Below, piece by piece: positions 18,207 to 27,635 of a stretch of 64,000 nucleotides of DNA (position 1 is its first letter; each line of letters starts with the position of its first letter). The translations under genes and the position numbers were made by a program. The stretch covers positions 735,984 through 799,983 of the forward strand of contig NZ_LHQS01000002.1 in NCBI RefSeq assembly GCF_004102725.1, in the 5' to 3' direction. The notes below the pieces were generated by a model that had not been told where the DNA came from, did no database searches, and worked only from the letters and a program-made list of their open reading frames with translations. This DNA comes from Methanoculleus taiwanensis. GTDB lineage: Archaea; Halobacteriota; Methanomicrobia; Methanomicrobiales; Methanoculleaceae.

Positions 18207-19001
18207 TCAGGACTTCTTTGTCAGGATCTTCTGCGCACTGTTGAACGGGGAGAAGAGGTGCTCGACCTCCCGCCCCAGGTACTCCGTCTTTCCCATGACG
18301 TAGTAGCCGCCCGGGAGCAGGGCGCTGTGGAACAGACGGGCGAGGTCGTTCTTCTGCTTCTCCGAGAAGTATATCGTGACGTTTCTGCAGCTGACGACGT
18401 CGACGTAGCGGGCGGCGGGGATCTCGCTCATCAGATCGTGGTGCCGGAACCGAACGAGGTCTTTGATATGGGGTTTGACCTCGAACATGCCGTCGTCGCG
18501 GGCGGTGAAGTGTTTGCGAAGCTCCCGTTCACCGACCTGCTCGACGGCCCTTCGGTCGTAGACGCCTTCCGCCGCCTTTCGCAGCACTTCGCGATCGATA
18601 TCCGTCGCGTAGATCGAAACGCTGGCGCCCGGTTTTGCTTCGAGGAGGTCGTGGGCGAGTATGGCAAACGAGTACGGCTCCTCTCCCGTCGCACACCCGG
18701 CGCACCATATCCTGACGGTGCCCCTCTTCTGAATGAGCGAGGAGAGGATCTCCTGGCGGAGAACCGTATAGACCTCCGGGTCGCGGAAGAACTTCGTGAC
18801 GTTTATGGTAAGCGCGTTCCTGAGCAGGTCGACCTCCTGCGGGGTCGCCAGGAGGTACTTGTGGTACTCTTCGTAACTTTCGTTCTTCGTCAGGCGCATC
18901 CGGGAGAGGATACGCCGTTTGATATAGTCTTCCTTGTAGCTTGAGCACCGGATCCGAACCAGTTTCTCAATACTTCGCTGCAGCGATGAAAATGCATCCA
19001 T
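18207..19001 (-). CDS. cheR: Chemotaxis protein methyltransferase CheR
   Basis: SAM-dependent methylation of receptor glutamates. The 264-residue length is normal. Visible are the N-terminal helical domain (RRILSRMRLTKNESYEEYHKYLLATPQEVDLLRNALTINVTKFFRD), the SAM-binding RIWCAGCATGEEPYS motif, SIYATDID and the conserved SCRNVTIYF (YVDVVSCRNV) element. It is the last gene of parA-mcp-cheW-cheR. CheA, CheB and CheY are not in this window. Confidence 0.96.
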   Translation of the reverse strand: MDAFSSLQRSIEKLVRIRCSSYKEDYIKRRILSRMRLTKNESYEEYHKYLLATPQEVDLLRNALTINVTKFFRDPEVYTVLRQEILSSLIQKRGTVRIWCAGCATGEEPYSFAILAHDLLEAKPGASVSIYATDIDREVLRKAAEGVYDRRAVEQVGERELRKHFTARDDGMFEVKPHIKDLVRFRHHDLMSEIPAARYVDVVSCRNVTIYFSEKQKNDLARLFHSALLPGGYYVMGKTEYLGREVEHLFSPFNSAQKILTKKS

Positions 19002-19066
19002 AGGTTCTCTGCCGCCCTCCTATCGTGGCGCACTGTTGTTTCCGAAGATCTCAGGGCAACAATGAT

Positions 19067-19543
19067 TTACGTGTCCTGGTGGCCGTCGACACTGCTGATG
19101 ACTTTGAGGATATCCACCCAGATGACGAGGCTCCTTCCCTTCTCCGCATCGTCGCCACCGCTCTTGATGATGCCCTTTACGAACGAACCGATATTCGAAC
19201 TTATCCCGTCGCTCATCTTTTCGACGTCTTTGTCCTGTATCTGGATCACGCTGTGCACGTCGTCGACGATGATCCCGACGTTCGCTCCGCCGGTCGCTTC
19301 GGGGATCAGGACGACTATCTTCTGGTTCTCGGCGATACGGCTGTCCGCAAGCCCGAGGAGATTTTTAAGGTTGATGATATTCGTGATCTCGCCCCGGAGG
19401 TTGATGATCCCTGCCAGGTAGTGAGGGGCGCGGGGGAGGGGAGTGATCGGCATCATCTCCACGATCTCCCGGGCTATCTGGATGTCGAGGGCGTAGTGTT
19501 CCGCGCCCAGTTGAAACTCTACCACATCGATGGTGTTTGCCAT
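19067..19543 (-). CDS. cheW: Chemotaxis coupling protein CheW
   Basis: A 158-residue SH3-like scaffold linking receptors to CheA. It has the CheW signatures EFQLGAEHYALDIQIAREIVEM, LPRAPHYLAGIINLRGE and IVDDVHSVIQI. The ATG at 19543 was chosen because GAGGTG sits 5 bases upstream and overlaps the receptor gene stop; a GTG at 19552 is the alternative. Confidence 0.95.
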   Translation of the reverse strand: MANTIDVVEFQLGAEHYALDIQIAREIVEMMPITPLPRAPHYLAGIINLRGEITNIINLKNLLGLADSRIAENQKIVVLIPEATGGANVGIIVDDVHSVIQIQDKDVEKMSDGISSNIGSFVKGIIKSGGDDAEKGRSLVIWVDILKVISSVDGHQDT

Positions 19544-19553
19544 GGTAGACACC

Positions 19554-22500
19554 TCAGTTCAGACGGAACCGTTCCATCATCTTCTTGAGCTGTTCCGTCA
19601 TCGCCGCGAGTTCGTGCGATGCGCTGCCGACCTCCTGCGTCGATGCACTGACCTCCTCGGCGAGAGCGGCCATATCCTCGGTTCTTCCCATATTCTCCTT
19701 GGTCATCTGGGTCGAGTCTTCCATGCTCTGCATGACGTGGTTCGTCGAGTTCGCCTGGTCTTCGGACGCCTTCGTGATCTCCGTGATACCGTGGGCGACT
19801 ACCTCCGCCTCGTCGATGATCCGGTTCAGGGCCTCGATCGCCTTGTTGACGCTCTCGATGCCTGCCTGGATCTCGTTGTGCGACGACCGCATCGACCCTG
19901 CCGTCTTGTCGCTGCTTGCCTGGATCGACCGGATCAGGTTCTCGATATCCTGACTTGCACCCTTCGATTCGCCGGCAAGGTTCCGGATCTCTCCGGCGAC
20001 GACGGCAAAGCCCCGACCGTGTTCCCCTGCCCTCGCGGCCTCGATAGCGGCGTTCAGTGCGAGCAGGTTCGTCTGGTTGGCGATATCGGTGATCATCTTG
20101 ACGATGTTGTTGATCTCCCGCATCTGTGCGTTCAGATCGGTGATCTCCTGCACGCTCTGCTCCGAGATCTCCTCCACGTACTGCATCTTCTTCGTGGCGA
20201 TCTGTCCGAGGGCGGCGGCATCGTTCCCCTCTTTGGCGGCTTTCGCTGCGTGCTCCATGACCTCCTGGGAGGTGCTTGCGATCTCCTCGATCGATGCCGA
20301 GAGATCGGTGATCTCCTGGCCTATCTCCTCGATCTTCTCGAGCTGCCGCCGGGCGTCCTCGCTCGACTGCTGCGTGGAGAGCGCCACCTGTTCGGTTGCC
20401 CGGATGATCTCGTCCGAGCTCTTGCTCACTTCTTTCGTGGTCTGCTCGACCTGCTCGGCAGCCCTGACCACTTCCTGGAGGAGTGCCCGGATGGCGGATG
20501 CGGATGCGTTGTAGTCCTCCTTCACCGTTCTGAGCGGATCGTTCGCTCCTATCGTGACGGATGCCGTCAGGTTTCCTTGAGCCATCGCACTCAGTGCTTC
20601 GCCGAGTTCCTCCGCACTCCGGGCGAGGAGTGCATTCTCCTCCTTTGCCGTCTCCATGAGGTGCTGGACCTGCTGCTCCTTCTCCCGCTGCTCGGTCATA
20701 TCGAGGTAGATGTAGAAGGCGACGTCGATCTTCCCGTGTTTATCGAAGATCGGGATTCCGTAGAGGATGAGATACTTCTTCACGCCGTCAGGCCAGGTGA
20801 CCAGCATCTCAGTTACGGAGAGTTTTCCGCTCTCATAGCAGGCGTAGAAGTCATTGCCGGAGAGCACCTTGATGTTGAAGTCGGAGAGTTTCTTGGCCAT
20901 CAACTCGTCGCGGGTGCCCCGCCAGACCTGCTCGTAGGTCTTGTTGATCTCGATCCGTTTCCTCTCGTTATTGAGGACGGCGATGGCGAGCGGATTGTCC
21001 TTGATCATCGCTTCGACACGGTGCTGTGCGGCACTGGACTCGTCCATCTTGTCGTGGAGATCCGTCCAGTCGTTCCAGACGTAGAAGGCCATCTCAATCT
21101 CGCCGTTCTTATCGAGGATCGGGATGGCGTTCAGGGTCAGGTACTTCCGCACGCCGTCGGGCCATTTGACGCGGACGTTCGTGGTCGCCCGCTTCTTCGT
21201 CTCGTAGCAGGCGTAGAAGTGGTCGCCGTCGAGGACTTCGATGTCGTAGTCGTAGAGTTTCTTCCGCATCGTCTCTTCGCGGGTTCCGCGCCACATCCGG
21301 ACATACTCGTCGTTGATATCGACCCTGCTCTTGTCCGCCCGGAGGACGGCGATGGCGAGCGGGTTCTCCTTGATCATCGTATCGACGCGGTGCTGCACGG
21401 CCGTGGTCTCCTCCATCTTGTTGTGGAGATCCGTCCAGTCGTTCCAGACGTAGAAGGCCATCTCGATCTCGCTGTTCTTATCGAGGATCGGGATGGCGTT
21501 CAGGGTGAGGTACTTCCGGACGCCGTCGGGCCACTTGACGCGGACGTTCGTGGTCGCCCGCTTCTTCGTCTCGTAGCAGGCGTAGAAGTGGTCGCCACTG
21601 AGAACCTCGATGTCGTAGTCGTAGAGTTTTTTGCGGAGCGTCTCTTCGCGGGTTCCGCGCCACATCCGGGCATACTCGTCGTTGATGTCAAGCCGGCTCT
21701 TGTCGGCTCTGAGAACCGCAATCGCGAGGGGATTGTCCTTGATCATCGTGTCGTTCCGCTGCTGTACCTTCTTGACCTCCTCCATCTTCTCGTGGAGATC
21801 CGTCGTGTCGTTCCAGACGTAGAAGGCCATCTCGATCTCGCCGTTCTTATCGAGGATGGGGATGGCGTTCAGGGTGAGGTACTTCCGCACACCGTCGGGC
21901 CACTTGACGCGGACGTTCGTGGTCGCCCGCTTCTTCGTCTCGTAGCAGGCGTAGAAGTGGTCGCCGCTGAGGACCTCGATGTCGTAGTCGTAGAGTTTCT
22001 TCCGCATCGTCTCTTCGCGGGTGCCGCGCCACATCCGGACGTACTCGTCGTTGATATCGATCCTGCTCTTGTCCGCCCGGAGGACGGCGATGGCGAGCGG
22101 GTTTTCCTTGATCATCGTATCGACGCGGTGCTGCATCCGCCTGATCTCTTCCTCTTCTTTGCGGAGGGTGGTGATGTCGTTGTAGACGTTCAGGAGCGCG
22201 GTGAGTTCACCCTTCTCGTCGAGGATGGGTATGCCGTGCTGCTCGAGGGTGTAGATTCCGGAGGGGAACTCGACGACGATCTCTGCAAGCGAACGCTGTC
22301 TCTGGACGATGGCTTTCTTGATCCCGTCGCCCGTCTTTGAGAGGATCTTGAAATCGTGAAGCGCCATCGCCATGATCCGTTCGCGCGAGATGCCGCTGAG
22401 TTTGACGAAGGCCTCGTTTGTCACGGTCACGGCGAGATCCTTGTCGACGACGAGCATCGGCATCGGGTTCTGCTCGATGAGCACCTCCGCCTGCTTCTGA

Positions 22501-23159
22501 AGACCGGTGATCTCCGCCATCTGCGCCTTCAGTTCCTCTTCCTCCTCCCGCAGTTTCGTCACGTCGTTGTAGACGATCATGATCCGGTCAAGATCGCCCT
22601 TCTCGTCGAGGATGGGGATGCCGTACTGCTCGAGGGTGAACGTGCCGGACGGGAACTCGACGATGACCTCGCCGAACGCTTTCTTCTTCTCGCCTATCAC
22701 CTTCTTGATCCCCTCGCCCTTCTGCGAGACGATAGTAAAGTCCCGGAGCGCCATCTGCATGACCCGCTCCCGCGGGATACCGGTGAGTTTGATGAAGGCG
22801 TCGTTCGTGACCGAGACACGGTACTGCTGATCGACGACGAGCATCGGCATCGGGTTCTGCCGGATGATCTCGTCCGAGTTCCTCCGGAGATTCTCGATCG
22901 TCTGCATGCCGTGCTGGATCTCTTCCTCCTCTTCCGCTACCTTCTCAAGGAGCGTGTTGACGGAGGCTGCAAACGGCTTATAATACTCCGGAATGCCCGC
23001 AAGATCGATTCGCGCGGAGAAGTCTCCGCCAATTGCCGCCTGCAGTGCCGTCTCGACCGCCGCCGGCATCTCTGCAGGCGCTCCCGCCTGCGGCACTCCG
23101 TTCGCGCCGGGAGAGATGGCTCCGGTAAACAGCGCTTTTCTTCCTGGTTTGTCAGTCAT
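19554..23159 (-). CDS. Cytoplasmic methyl-accepting chemotaxis protein with six PAS domains
   Basis: A 1201-residue receptor without transmembrane segments. After a short N-terminal HAMP-like stretch come six PAS units (starting NPMPMLVVD twice, NPLAIAVL four times). PAS 3-5 are near-identical ([18 protein letters not shown] each time) and match three tandem 369-bp DNA repeats; PAS 6 is a diverged cousin ([13 protein letters not shown]). The signalling hairpin follows, with the tip [21 protein letters not shown] and methylation helices. ATG 23159 has GGAGG 8 bases upstream; ATG 23165 is too close to it. It probably senses cytosolic redox or metabolic signals. Confidence 0.93.
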   Translation of the reverse strand: MTDKPGRKALFTGAISPGANGVPQAGAPAEMPAAVETALQAAIGGDFSARIDLAGIPEYYKPFAASVNTLLEKVAEEEEEIQHGMQTIENLRRNSDEIIRQNPMPMLVVDQQYRVSVTNDAFIKLTGIPRERVMQMALRDFTIVSQKGEGIKKVIGEKKKAFGEVIVEFPSGTFTLEQYGIPILDEKGDLDRIMIVYNDVTKLREEEEELKAQMAEITGLQKQAEVLIEQNPMPMLVVDKDLAVTVTNEAFVKLSGISRERIMAMALHDFKILSKTGDGIKKAIVQRQRSLAEIVVEFPSGIYTLEQHGIPILDEKGELTALLNVYNDITTLRKEEEEIRRMQHRVDTMIKENPLAIAVLRADKSRIDINDEYVRMWRGTREETMRKKLYDYDIEVLSGDHFYACYETKKRATTNVRVKWPDGVRKYLTLNAIPILDKNGEIEMAFYVWNDTTDLHEKMEEVKKVQQRNDTMIKDNPLAIAVLRADKSRLDINDEYARMWRGTREETLRKKLYDYDIEVLSGDHFYACYETKKRATTNVRVKWPDGVRKYLTLNAIPILDKNSEIEMAFYVWNDWTDLHNKMEETTAVQHRVDTMIKENPLAIAVLRADKSRVDINDEYVRMWRGTREETMRKKLYDYDIEVLDGDHFYACYETKKRATTNVRVKWPDGVRKYLTLNAIPILDKNGEIEMAFYVWNDWTDLHDKMDESSAAQHRVEAMIKDNPLAIAVLNNERKRIEINKTYEQVWRGTRDELMAKKLSDFNIKVLSGNDFYACYESGKLSVTEMLVTWPDGVKKYLILYGIPIFDKHGKIDVAFYIYLDMTEQREKEQQVQHLMETAKEENALLARSAEELGEALSAMAQGNLTASVTIGANDPLRTVKEDYNASASAIRALLQEVVRAAEQVEQTTKEVSKSSDEIIRATEQVALSTQQSSEDARRQLEKIEEIGQEITDLSASIEEIASTSQEVMEHAAKAAKEGNDAAALGQIATKKMQYVEEISEQSVQEITDLNAQMREINNIVKMITDIANQTNLLALNAAIEAARAGEHGRGFAVVAGEIRNLAGESKGASQDIENLIRSIQASSDKTAGSMRSSHNEIQAGIESVNKAIEALNRIIDEAEVVAHGITEITKASEDQANSTNHVMQSMEDSTQMTKENMGRTEDMAALAEEVSASTQEVGSASHELAAMTEQLKKMMERFRLN
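21001..22107. repeat. Three tandem 369-bp repeats encoding PAS domains
   Basis: The marker TTGATCATCG recurs at 21001, 21370, 21739 and 22108, exactly 369 bases (123 codons) apart. Units 21001-21369, 21370-21738 and 21739-22107 are highly similar over their length, which implies recent duplication or ongoing gene conversion. Confidence 0.9.
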
Positions 23160-23192
23160 ACTCATTCCTCCTCTCTTTCCTTCTCCGGGGCA

Positions 23193-24044
23193 TCAGCCCC
23201 AGTTCTTAATGGCGGACGCAATGGTGCGGTACGTCTCCGCGGCGTCGCTATCGGGTGCGTAATGCGATATGGGAAGTCCCCGCTGCTGCGTCTCGTAGAT
23301 CCGCGGCGAGTACGGGACGGTGAAGACCTGCTTGAACTGGTTTTTGACCTCGTTTTCGAGGGCTACCAGCCGTTCCCGCTCTTTTTCGTCGTCTGGAGAC
23401 GAGCGGGGGCCGAAGAGACGCTTGATGAATACGGCAAGCCCTCCTGCGGCGGGCTCTTCCCTGTCCGCCCCTCTCCAGCGCGTCAGGATTGCAACGTCCG
23501 TCTCGATGCTGGCACCGAGGAGGTCTCCCATATCCTCGAAGATCGTCGAGAGCGTCCCTATTCCCTTGAGCGCGAATGTGCCGGGATCGAGCGTTACGAC
23601 GGTATGATCCGCAGCGACGAGCCCGTTGATGACGAACTGACCCATGCTCGGCGGCGTATCGATCAGAATGTAGTCGTATACGGGCACGATCGGAGCCAGC
23701 AGTTCCTTAAGGACACCGGCACGGTCTTCGATGTTGTAGAGATACGGTTCGACCCCGACGAGATCCAGGGTTGCAGGTGCAAGATCGATACCTGCCTCCG
23801 TCGTGACGATAATATCCGAGACGGCGACATCCGGGAACCCCTCGAAGATGCCCATGAAGGCGTCGTACATGCTCTTCTCGAGCGAGTCCGGATCGATCCC
23901 GAGGCCTACCGTGGCGTTGGCCTGCGGGTCGCAGTCGACGACGAGTACTTTCTTCCCGTCTTTCTGAAGAAATCCTGCAATGTTAATGCACGATGTCGTT
24001 TTGCCAGTCCCACCTTTGTGGTGGGCGAACGCTACAATCGTAAT
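23193..24044 (-). CDS. ParA/MinD-family ATPase with apparent AUU start codon
   Basis: A 283-residue deviant-Walker ATPase. The N-terminus reads TIVAFAHHKGGTGKTTSCINIAG, with KGGTGKTT as Walker A, then VLVVDCDPQANAT and DYILIDTPPSMGQF as A-prime/Walker B. In this frame there is no ATG, GTG or TTG upstream of the Walker A motif before an in-frame stop near 24110. An ATT codon at 24042-24044 sits 5-6 bases after AGGGGTG, a good ribosome binding site, and gives a normal ParA N-terminus. The first ATG (23870) would remove the Walker A. It is the first gene of the chemoreceptor operon, 33 bases before the receptor. Confidence 0.85.
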   Translation of the reverse strand: MTIVAFAHHKGGTGKTTSCINIAGFLQKDGKKVLVVDCDPQANATVGLGIDPDSLEKSMYDAFMGIFEGFPDVAVSDIIVTTEAGIDLAPATLDLVGVEPYLYNIEDRAGVLKELLAPIVPVYDYILIDTPPSMGQFVINGLVAADHTVVTLDPGTFALKGIGTLSTIFEDMGDLLGASIETDVAILTRWRGADREEPAAGGLAVFIKRLFGPRSSPDDEKERERLVALENEVKNQFKQVFTVPYSPRIYETQQRGLPISHYAPDSDAAETYRTIASAIKNWG

Positions 24045-24270
24045 GCTAGCACCCCTGTTACGTCTATTTGCAATATGTGTTCTTAAACCTATTTTTTTAG
24101 AACACTACCACGCGCTACCGAATTTCGGATTTCCGGGTGCAGTCTCTTCCTGATGAGCGGGCACATCCTCTGGAGGGCAGGGTGGTCCGCCGCTGCATCC
24201 ATCGTATCGATCTCCCGGCGCCGAATCTATTTAGTAAGGCATAACTTGCTCTCTGGTACACACTCACTCA

Positions 24271-24621
24271 ATGTCCCATAGCTATACGGTCTTCTGCATC
24301 CTGCTCCTTGCCGCATTCATCGGGGCCGCCGGGTGCCTCGGCATCGGTTTCGGCGACGTGACCTACGACGGCGAGGCGCTTCACGTCGAGGTCGAGAGCT
24401 CCCGGAACGTGACCGACGCCGTTCTCCAGGTCACCCTGACCGAGATCGGCGGGTTCGAACAGCGGCAGCTATTCTCGGAGGCAACCTACATCGATCTCGC
24501 GGTGGGCACGAACGAGTACACCGTCCCCGTCGAGCTTGCGCCTGGAACCTATCGGATCTACCTCTACCTCTTCATCGGTGACGAGCGTGGAGCCTCGGTG
24601 ATCCGTGACCTGGAGGTCTGA
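24271..24621 (+). CDS. Small secreted lipoprotein, unknown function
   Basis: A 116-residue protein with a signal peptide and lipobox-like FIGAAGC (Cys near residue 22). The mature part is a beta-sandwich-like domain (VTDAVLQVTLTEIG, EYTVPVELAPGTYRIYLYLF). No family is recognised. It ends 6 bases before the adenine deaminase gene on the same strand, though a functional link is not evident. Confidence 0.7.
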   Translation: MSHSYTVFCILLLAAFIGAAGCLGIGFGDVTYDGEALHVEVESSRNVTDAVLQVTLTEIGGFEQRQLFSEATYIDLAVGTNEYTVPVELAPGTYRIYLYLFIGDERGASVIRDLEV

Positions 24622-24627
24622 TCCGCG

Positions 24628-26283
24628 ATGCACCGTGACGGGTTGCTTGCGGCCAGGGGGCTTTTCCCCGCGGATACGGTCTTTACGAACTGCGAGATCT
24701 ACAATCCCTTTACGTGCGGCTTTGAGTCCACCTCGCTTGCAGTAAAAGACGGGCTCGTCGTAGGGCTCGGCGACTACGCCGGACGCGAGGAGATCGACCT
24801 TCACGGTTCACTCGTCGTCCCCGGACTGATCGACGCCCACGTGCACATCGAGAGTTCGCTCTTAACGCCGGCAGAGTTCGCCCGCCTCGTCCGCCGCCAC
24901 GGGACGACGACGGTTGTCGCCGACCCCCACGAGATCGCAAACGTCTGCGGGGCGGCGGGGATCGAGTATATCCTCCGGGAGAGCGCCGAAACGCCCCTCG
25001 ACGTCCTGGTGATGCTCCCGTCCTGCGTCCCCGCAACGCCGCTCGATATGGGCGGGGCGAGCCTCTCGGCAGACGATCTCCGCGAGTTCTGCGGGCGTGA
25101 CCGCGTCATCGGGCTTGGGGAGATGATGAACGTCCCCGGCGTCCTTGCGGCCGATCCCGGGATCGAGCAAAAACTCGATCTCTTCGGGATCGTCGACGGG
25201 CATGCCCCGCTGCTCACCGGCAAGGATCTGAACGCCTACGTCTTCGCCGGGATCACGAGCGATCACGAATGCACGCTCCTTGCAGAAGCTCAGGAGAAGC
25301 TCCGCCGGGGCATGTACATCATGCTCCGCGAAGGCTCGACGGAACGAAACCTGCAAGAGCTCCTGCCGCTCGTCACCGGCTGTACCGCATCGCGCTGCTG
25401 TTTTGCGACCGACGACCGGCATGCCGATATGCTGCTCGCCGAGGGGCATATCGACGACTGCATCAGGAAGGCCGTTACGCAGGGGTGCGAGCCCGAGCTC
25501 GCGCTCCGCATGGCGACGCTCTCCGCCGCGGAACGGTTCGGGCTCCACGACCGTGGGGCTCTTGCTCCCGGCAGGCTTGCAGACTTCTGCGTCGTCGACG
25601 ATCTCGCATCGTTCCGGGTGAGCCGGACGTTCAAGCGGGGGGTCGAGGTCGTCGACCCGGGTTACCGGGCTCCCGCCGCCATTCGGCGCCCGCTCGTCGC
25701 AGTCCCCCCCGACGCCGATGCGCTCCGCCTCCCCGGTAGCGGTACTGCACGCGTCATCGGTCTCGTCGAGGGCCAGATCATCACCGAGGATCTCCGCCTC
25801 GAGGTGGACGGCGATCGGATCCCCGATACCGACCGCGACATCTTAAAAGCCGTCGTCACCGACCGCTACCGCGGCACGGGGTCGGGCATCGGGCTCGTCC
25901 ACGGCTTTTCCCTCACCGAGGGGGCGCTCGCGAGCAGCGTTGCGCACGATTCGCACAACATCGTCGCGGTCGGTGTCGACGACGCCGATATCGCGAGAGC
26001 GGTCGCGGAGGTGATCCGGCTCGGCGGTGGGATGGCCGTCGCAAGCGGCGAGTCGGTCACGTCGCTGCCGCTCGACTGTGCAGGGCTGATCTCGACCCTC
26101 CCGTATACCGGGGTGGCGGAACGGCTCAAAGAGATCGAAGAGCACGCACGGAGCCTGAACGCAATTCAGAATCCGTTCATGTACCTCTCGTTCCTCGCGC
26201 TGACCGTGATCCCGCACCTGCGGGTGACGGAACGGGGCGTCTTCGACGTCGCGGCCTTCGCCGACGTCCCGCTCTTCGTCTGA
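24628..26283 (+). CDS. ade: Adenine deaminase
   Basis: Metal-dependent amidohydrolase that deaminates adenine to hypoxanthine in purine salvage. The 551-residue length is typical. The metal motif appears in LIDAHVHIESS, with TVVADPHEIANVCG, ITSDHECT, FATDDRHADML and the C-terminal domain stretch SHNIVAVGVDD. The ATG at 24628 directly follows the lipoprotein stop. The closing segment NPFMYLSFLALTVIPHLRVTERGVFD is characteristic of the Ade family. Confidence 0.95.
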   Translation: MHRDGLLAARGLFPADTVFTNCEIYNPFTCGFESTSLAVKDGLVVGLGDYAGREEIDLHGSLVVPGLIDAHVHIESSLLTPAEFARLVRRHGTTTVVADPHEIANVCGAAGIEYILRESAETPLDVLVMLPSCVPATPLDMGGASLSADDLREFCGRDRVIGLGEMMNVPGVLAADPGIEQKLDLFGIVDGHAPLLTGKDLNAYVFAGITSDHECTLLAEAQEKLRRGMYIMLREGSTERNLQELLPLVTGCTASRCCFATDDRHADMLLAEGHIDDCIRKAVTQGCEPELALRMATLSAAERFGLHDRGALAPGRLADFCVVDDLASFRVSRTFKRGVEVVDPGYRAPAAIRRPLVAVPPDADALRLPGSGTARVIGLVEGQIITEDLRLEVDGDRIPDTDRDILKAVVTDRYRGTGSGIGLVHGFSLTEGALASSVAHDSHNIVAVGVDDADIARAVAEVIRLGGGMAVASGESVTSLPLDCAGLISTLPYTGVAERLKEIEEHARSLNAIQNPFMYLSFLALTVIPHLRVTERGVFDVAAFADVPLFV

Positions 26284-26310
26284 TCGCCCCCTCTTCTTTT
26301 CAGGATCACC

Positions 26311-26356
26311 GTGGCCGAGGATCCGTGCGACTTTAGCCGTGGGAGGAATCGGCCAC
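26311..26356 (+). mobile_element. Left-end hairpin of the TnpB element
   Basis: GTGGCCGA (26311-26318) and TCGGCCAC (26349-26356) form a perfect 8-bp stem about 70 bases upstream of tnpB. The loop contains TTTAGCCGTGGG, echoing TTTAGTCGGGG at the right end. This is where an IS200/IS605-type left end is expected. Confidence 0.5.
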
Positions 26357-26428
26357 AGGTCAACGGGTTACAACACTTTCTCGGTGCACGGCTGTGCTTT
26401 ATGCCGATCGCAGCGAGTAGGAATCTGT

Positions 26429-27622
26429 ATGCAATCGGTGACGAAGTTGCGGCTATACGCTTCTCCTGAAGACCGGGAGAAGTTGTTTGCCACCATGGAG
26501 CGGTACAACGCTGCTTGCACCTTTGTGTCGCCGGTTGCCTTTTCTGAAAAACAGTTCTCCAACATCGGCTTGCAGAAGCAGATGTACTCCACGGTCAGAG
26601 AGCGGTTCGGGCTTTCTGCCCAGATGGCGCAGCTCGCCATCCGCAAAGTCGCCGGGAGTTACCGGAGCACCAGAGAAGCGATCAAGGCGAAGAACAAGAT
26701 CCTGAAAGCTCTTGGGGAACCCCTGCAGGTACTCTCCGAGATCTCGTTCCGCGAGCACGGAGCCGTCTGCTACGATGCCCGGGTGCTCTCCCTCGGGAAG
26801 AACCGGGCGAACATCTGGACGCTGGACGGCAGGATCAAACTCCGGTATTCCAGACCCGACTACTTCCCTCCGGTCGCGGCGGTCAAGCAGACCGATCTCG
26901 TCTACAGGGATGGGGCGTTCTGGCTTTACGCGACCGTTGAATCCCCTGATAGCGAGATCCCTGAACCGGCCGAGTATCTCGGGGTCGATCTCGGCGTGGT
27001 CACCATCGCCACGACCAGCGACGGGATAGCCTACTCCGGTGCAGCCACCGAGAAGGTGCGGAAGCGGTATGGAAACCTTCGTGCCGCCCTGCAGCAGAAG
27101 GGCACGAAGGATGCCAAGGAGAAACTGCGGAAGATCTCCGGCAGAGAACGCCGGTTTAAGACGGACGTGAACCACGTCATCAGCAAGCAGATCGTTCGTG
27201 CGGCAGAAGGCACGAAGCGAGGAGTTGCCCTGGAAGACCTGACGGGCATTCTCCAGCGGACAACGGTTACGAAGCAATACCGCGAACGACATCATAAGTG
27301 GGCGTTTCACCAACTGAGAACCTTCATCGCATACAAGGCCAGAAAGGCCGGGGTCTTGGTGAAGGTGATCGACGGGGCGTATACCAGCCAGCAGTGCAGT
27401 GTCTGCGGGTATACTGACTCGGGCAACCGGCCGGATCAGGCCACGTTCGTGTGTCTGCAGTGCAGACACGCCGGGAACGCCGATCTCAATGCCGCGAAGA
27501 ACATCGCGGCAAGGGCTCTCGTCAACGAGCCTATTGCGGTCTGCTCCCTTCCGGGGGAGAGGTTGAATCGCAAGCCTGTAAAGAGCATGAAACCAATTAA
27601 GGCACCATGCCCGCGATTTTAG
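26429..27622 (+). CDS. tnpB: RNA-guided nuclease TnpB, IS200/IS605 family (no TnpA)
   Basis: A 397-residue OrfB/TnpB. RuvC residues look intact: LGVDLGVVTIA (first Asp), GVALEDLTG (Glu) and GNADLNAAKN (last Asp). The zinc ribbon is CSVCGYTDSG followed by CLQC. TnpB is known to use an omega RNA from the element right end to cut target-adjacent-motif DNA. There is no tnpA transposase, so this is a stand-alone IS1341-type copy needing TnpA in trans. ATG 26429 has AGGA upstream; longer starts run into the left-end hairpin. Confidence 0.92.
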   Translation: MQSVTKLRLYASPEDREKLFATMERYNAACTFVSPVAFSEKQFSNIGLQKQMYSTVRERFGLSAQMAQLAIRKVAGSYRSTREAIKAKNKILKALGEPLQVLSEISFREHGAVCYDARVLSLGKNRANIWTLDGRIKLRYSRPDYFPPVAAVKQTDLVYRDGAFWLYATVESPDSEIPEPAEYLGVDLGVVTIATTSDGIAYSGAATEKVRKRYGNLRAALQQKGTKDAKEKLRKISGRERRFKTDVNHVISKQIVRAAEGTKRGVALEDLTGILQRTTVTKQYRERHHKWAFHQLRTFIAYKARKAGVLVKVIDGAYTSQQCSVCGYTDSGNRPDQATFVCLQCRHAGNADLNAAKNIAARALVNEPIAVCSLPGERLNRKPVKSMKPIKAPCPRF

Positions 27623-27635
27623 TCGGGGGTAGTTG
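27500..27635 (+). ncRNA. Probable omega RNA region / right end of the TnpB element
   Basis: In this family the guide scaffold RNA covers the 3-prime end of tnpB and the element right end. A hairpin CCCGCGA/TCGGGG (27610-27629) sits exactly at the tnpB stop. The boundaries given are approximate and inferred from the family, not measured. Confidence 0.45.

Noticed and set aside
19530-22340. 936-codon open frame on the plus strand opposite the chemoreceptor
   Set aside because: It is antisense to clear PAS and signalling domains, its sequence is repetitive because the PAS repeats are, and it arises from the GC-rich third positions of the real gene.
23193-23870. ParA gene starting at the first ATG (23870)
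   Set aside because: That start removes the Walker A motif, although the upstream frame is open and encodes a textbook ParA N-terminus.
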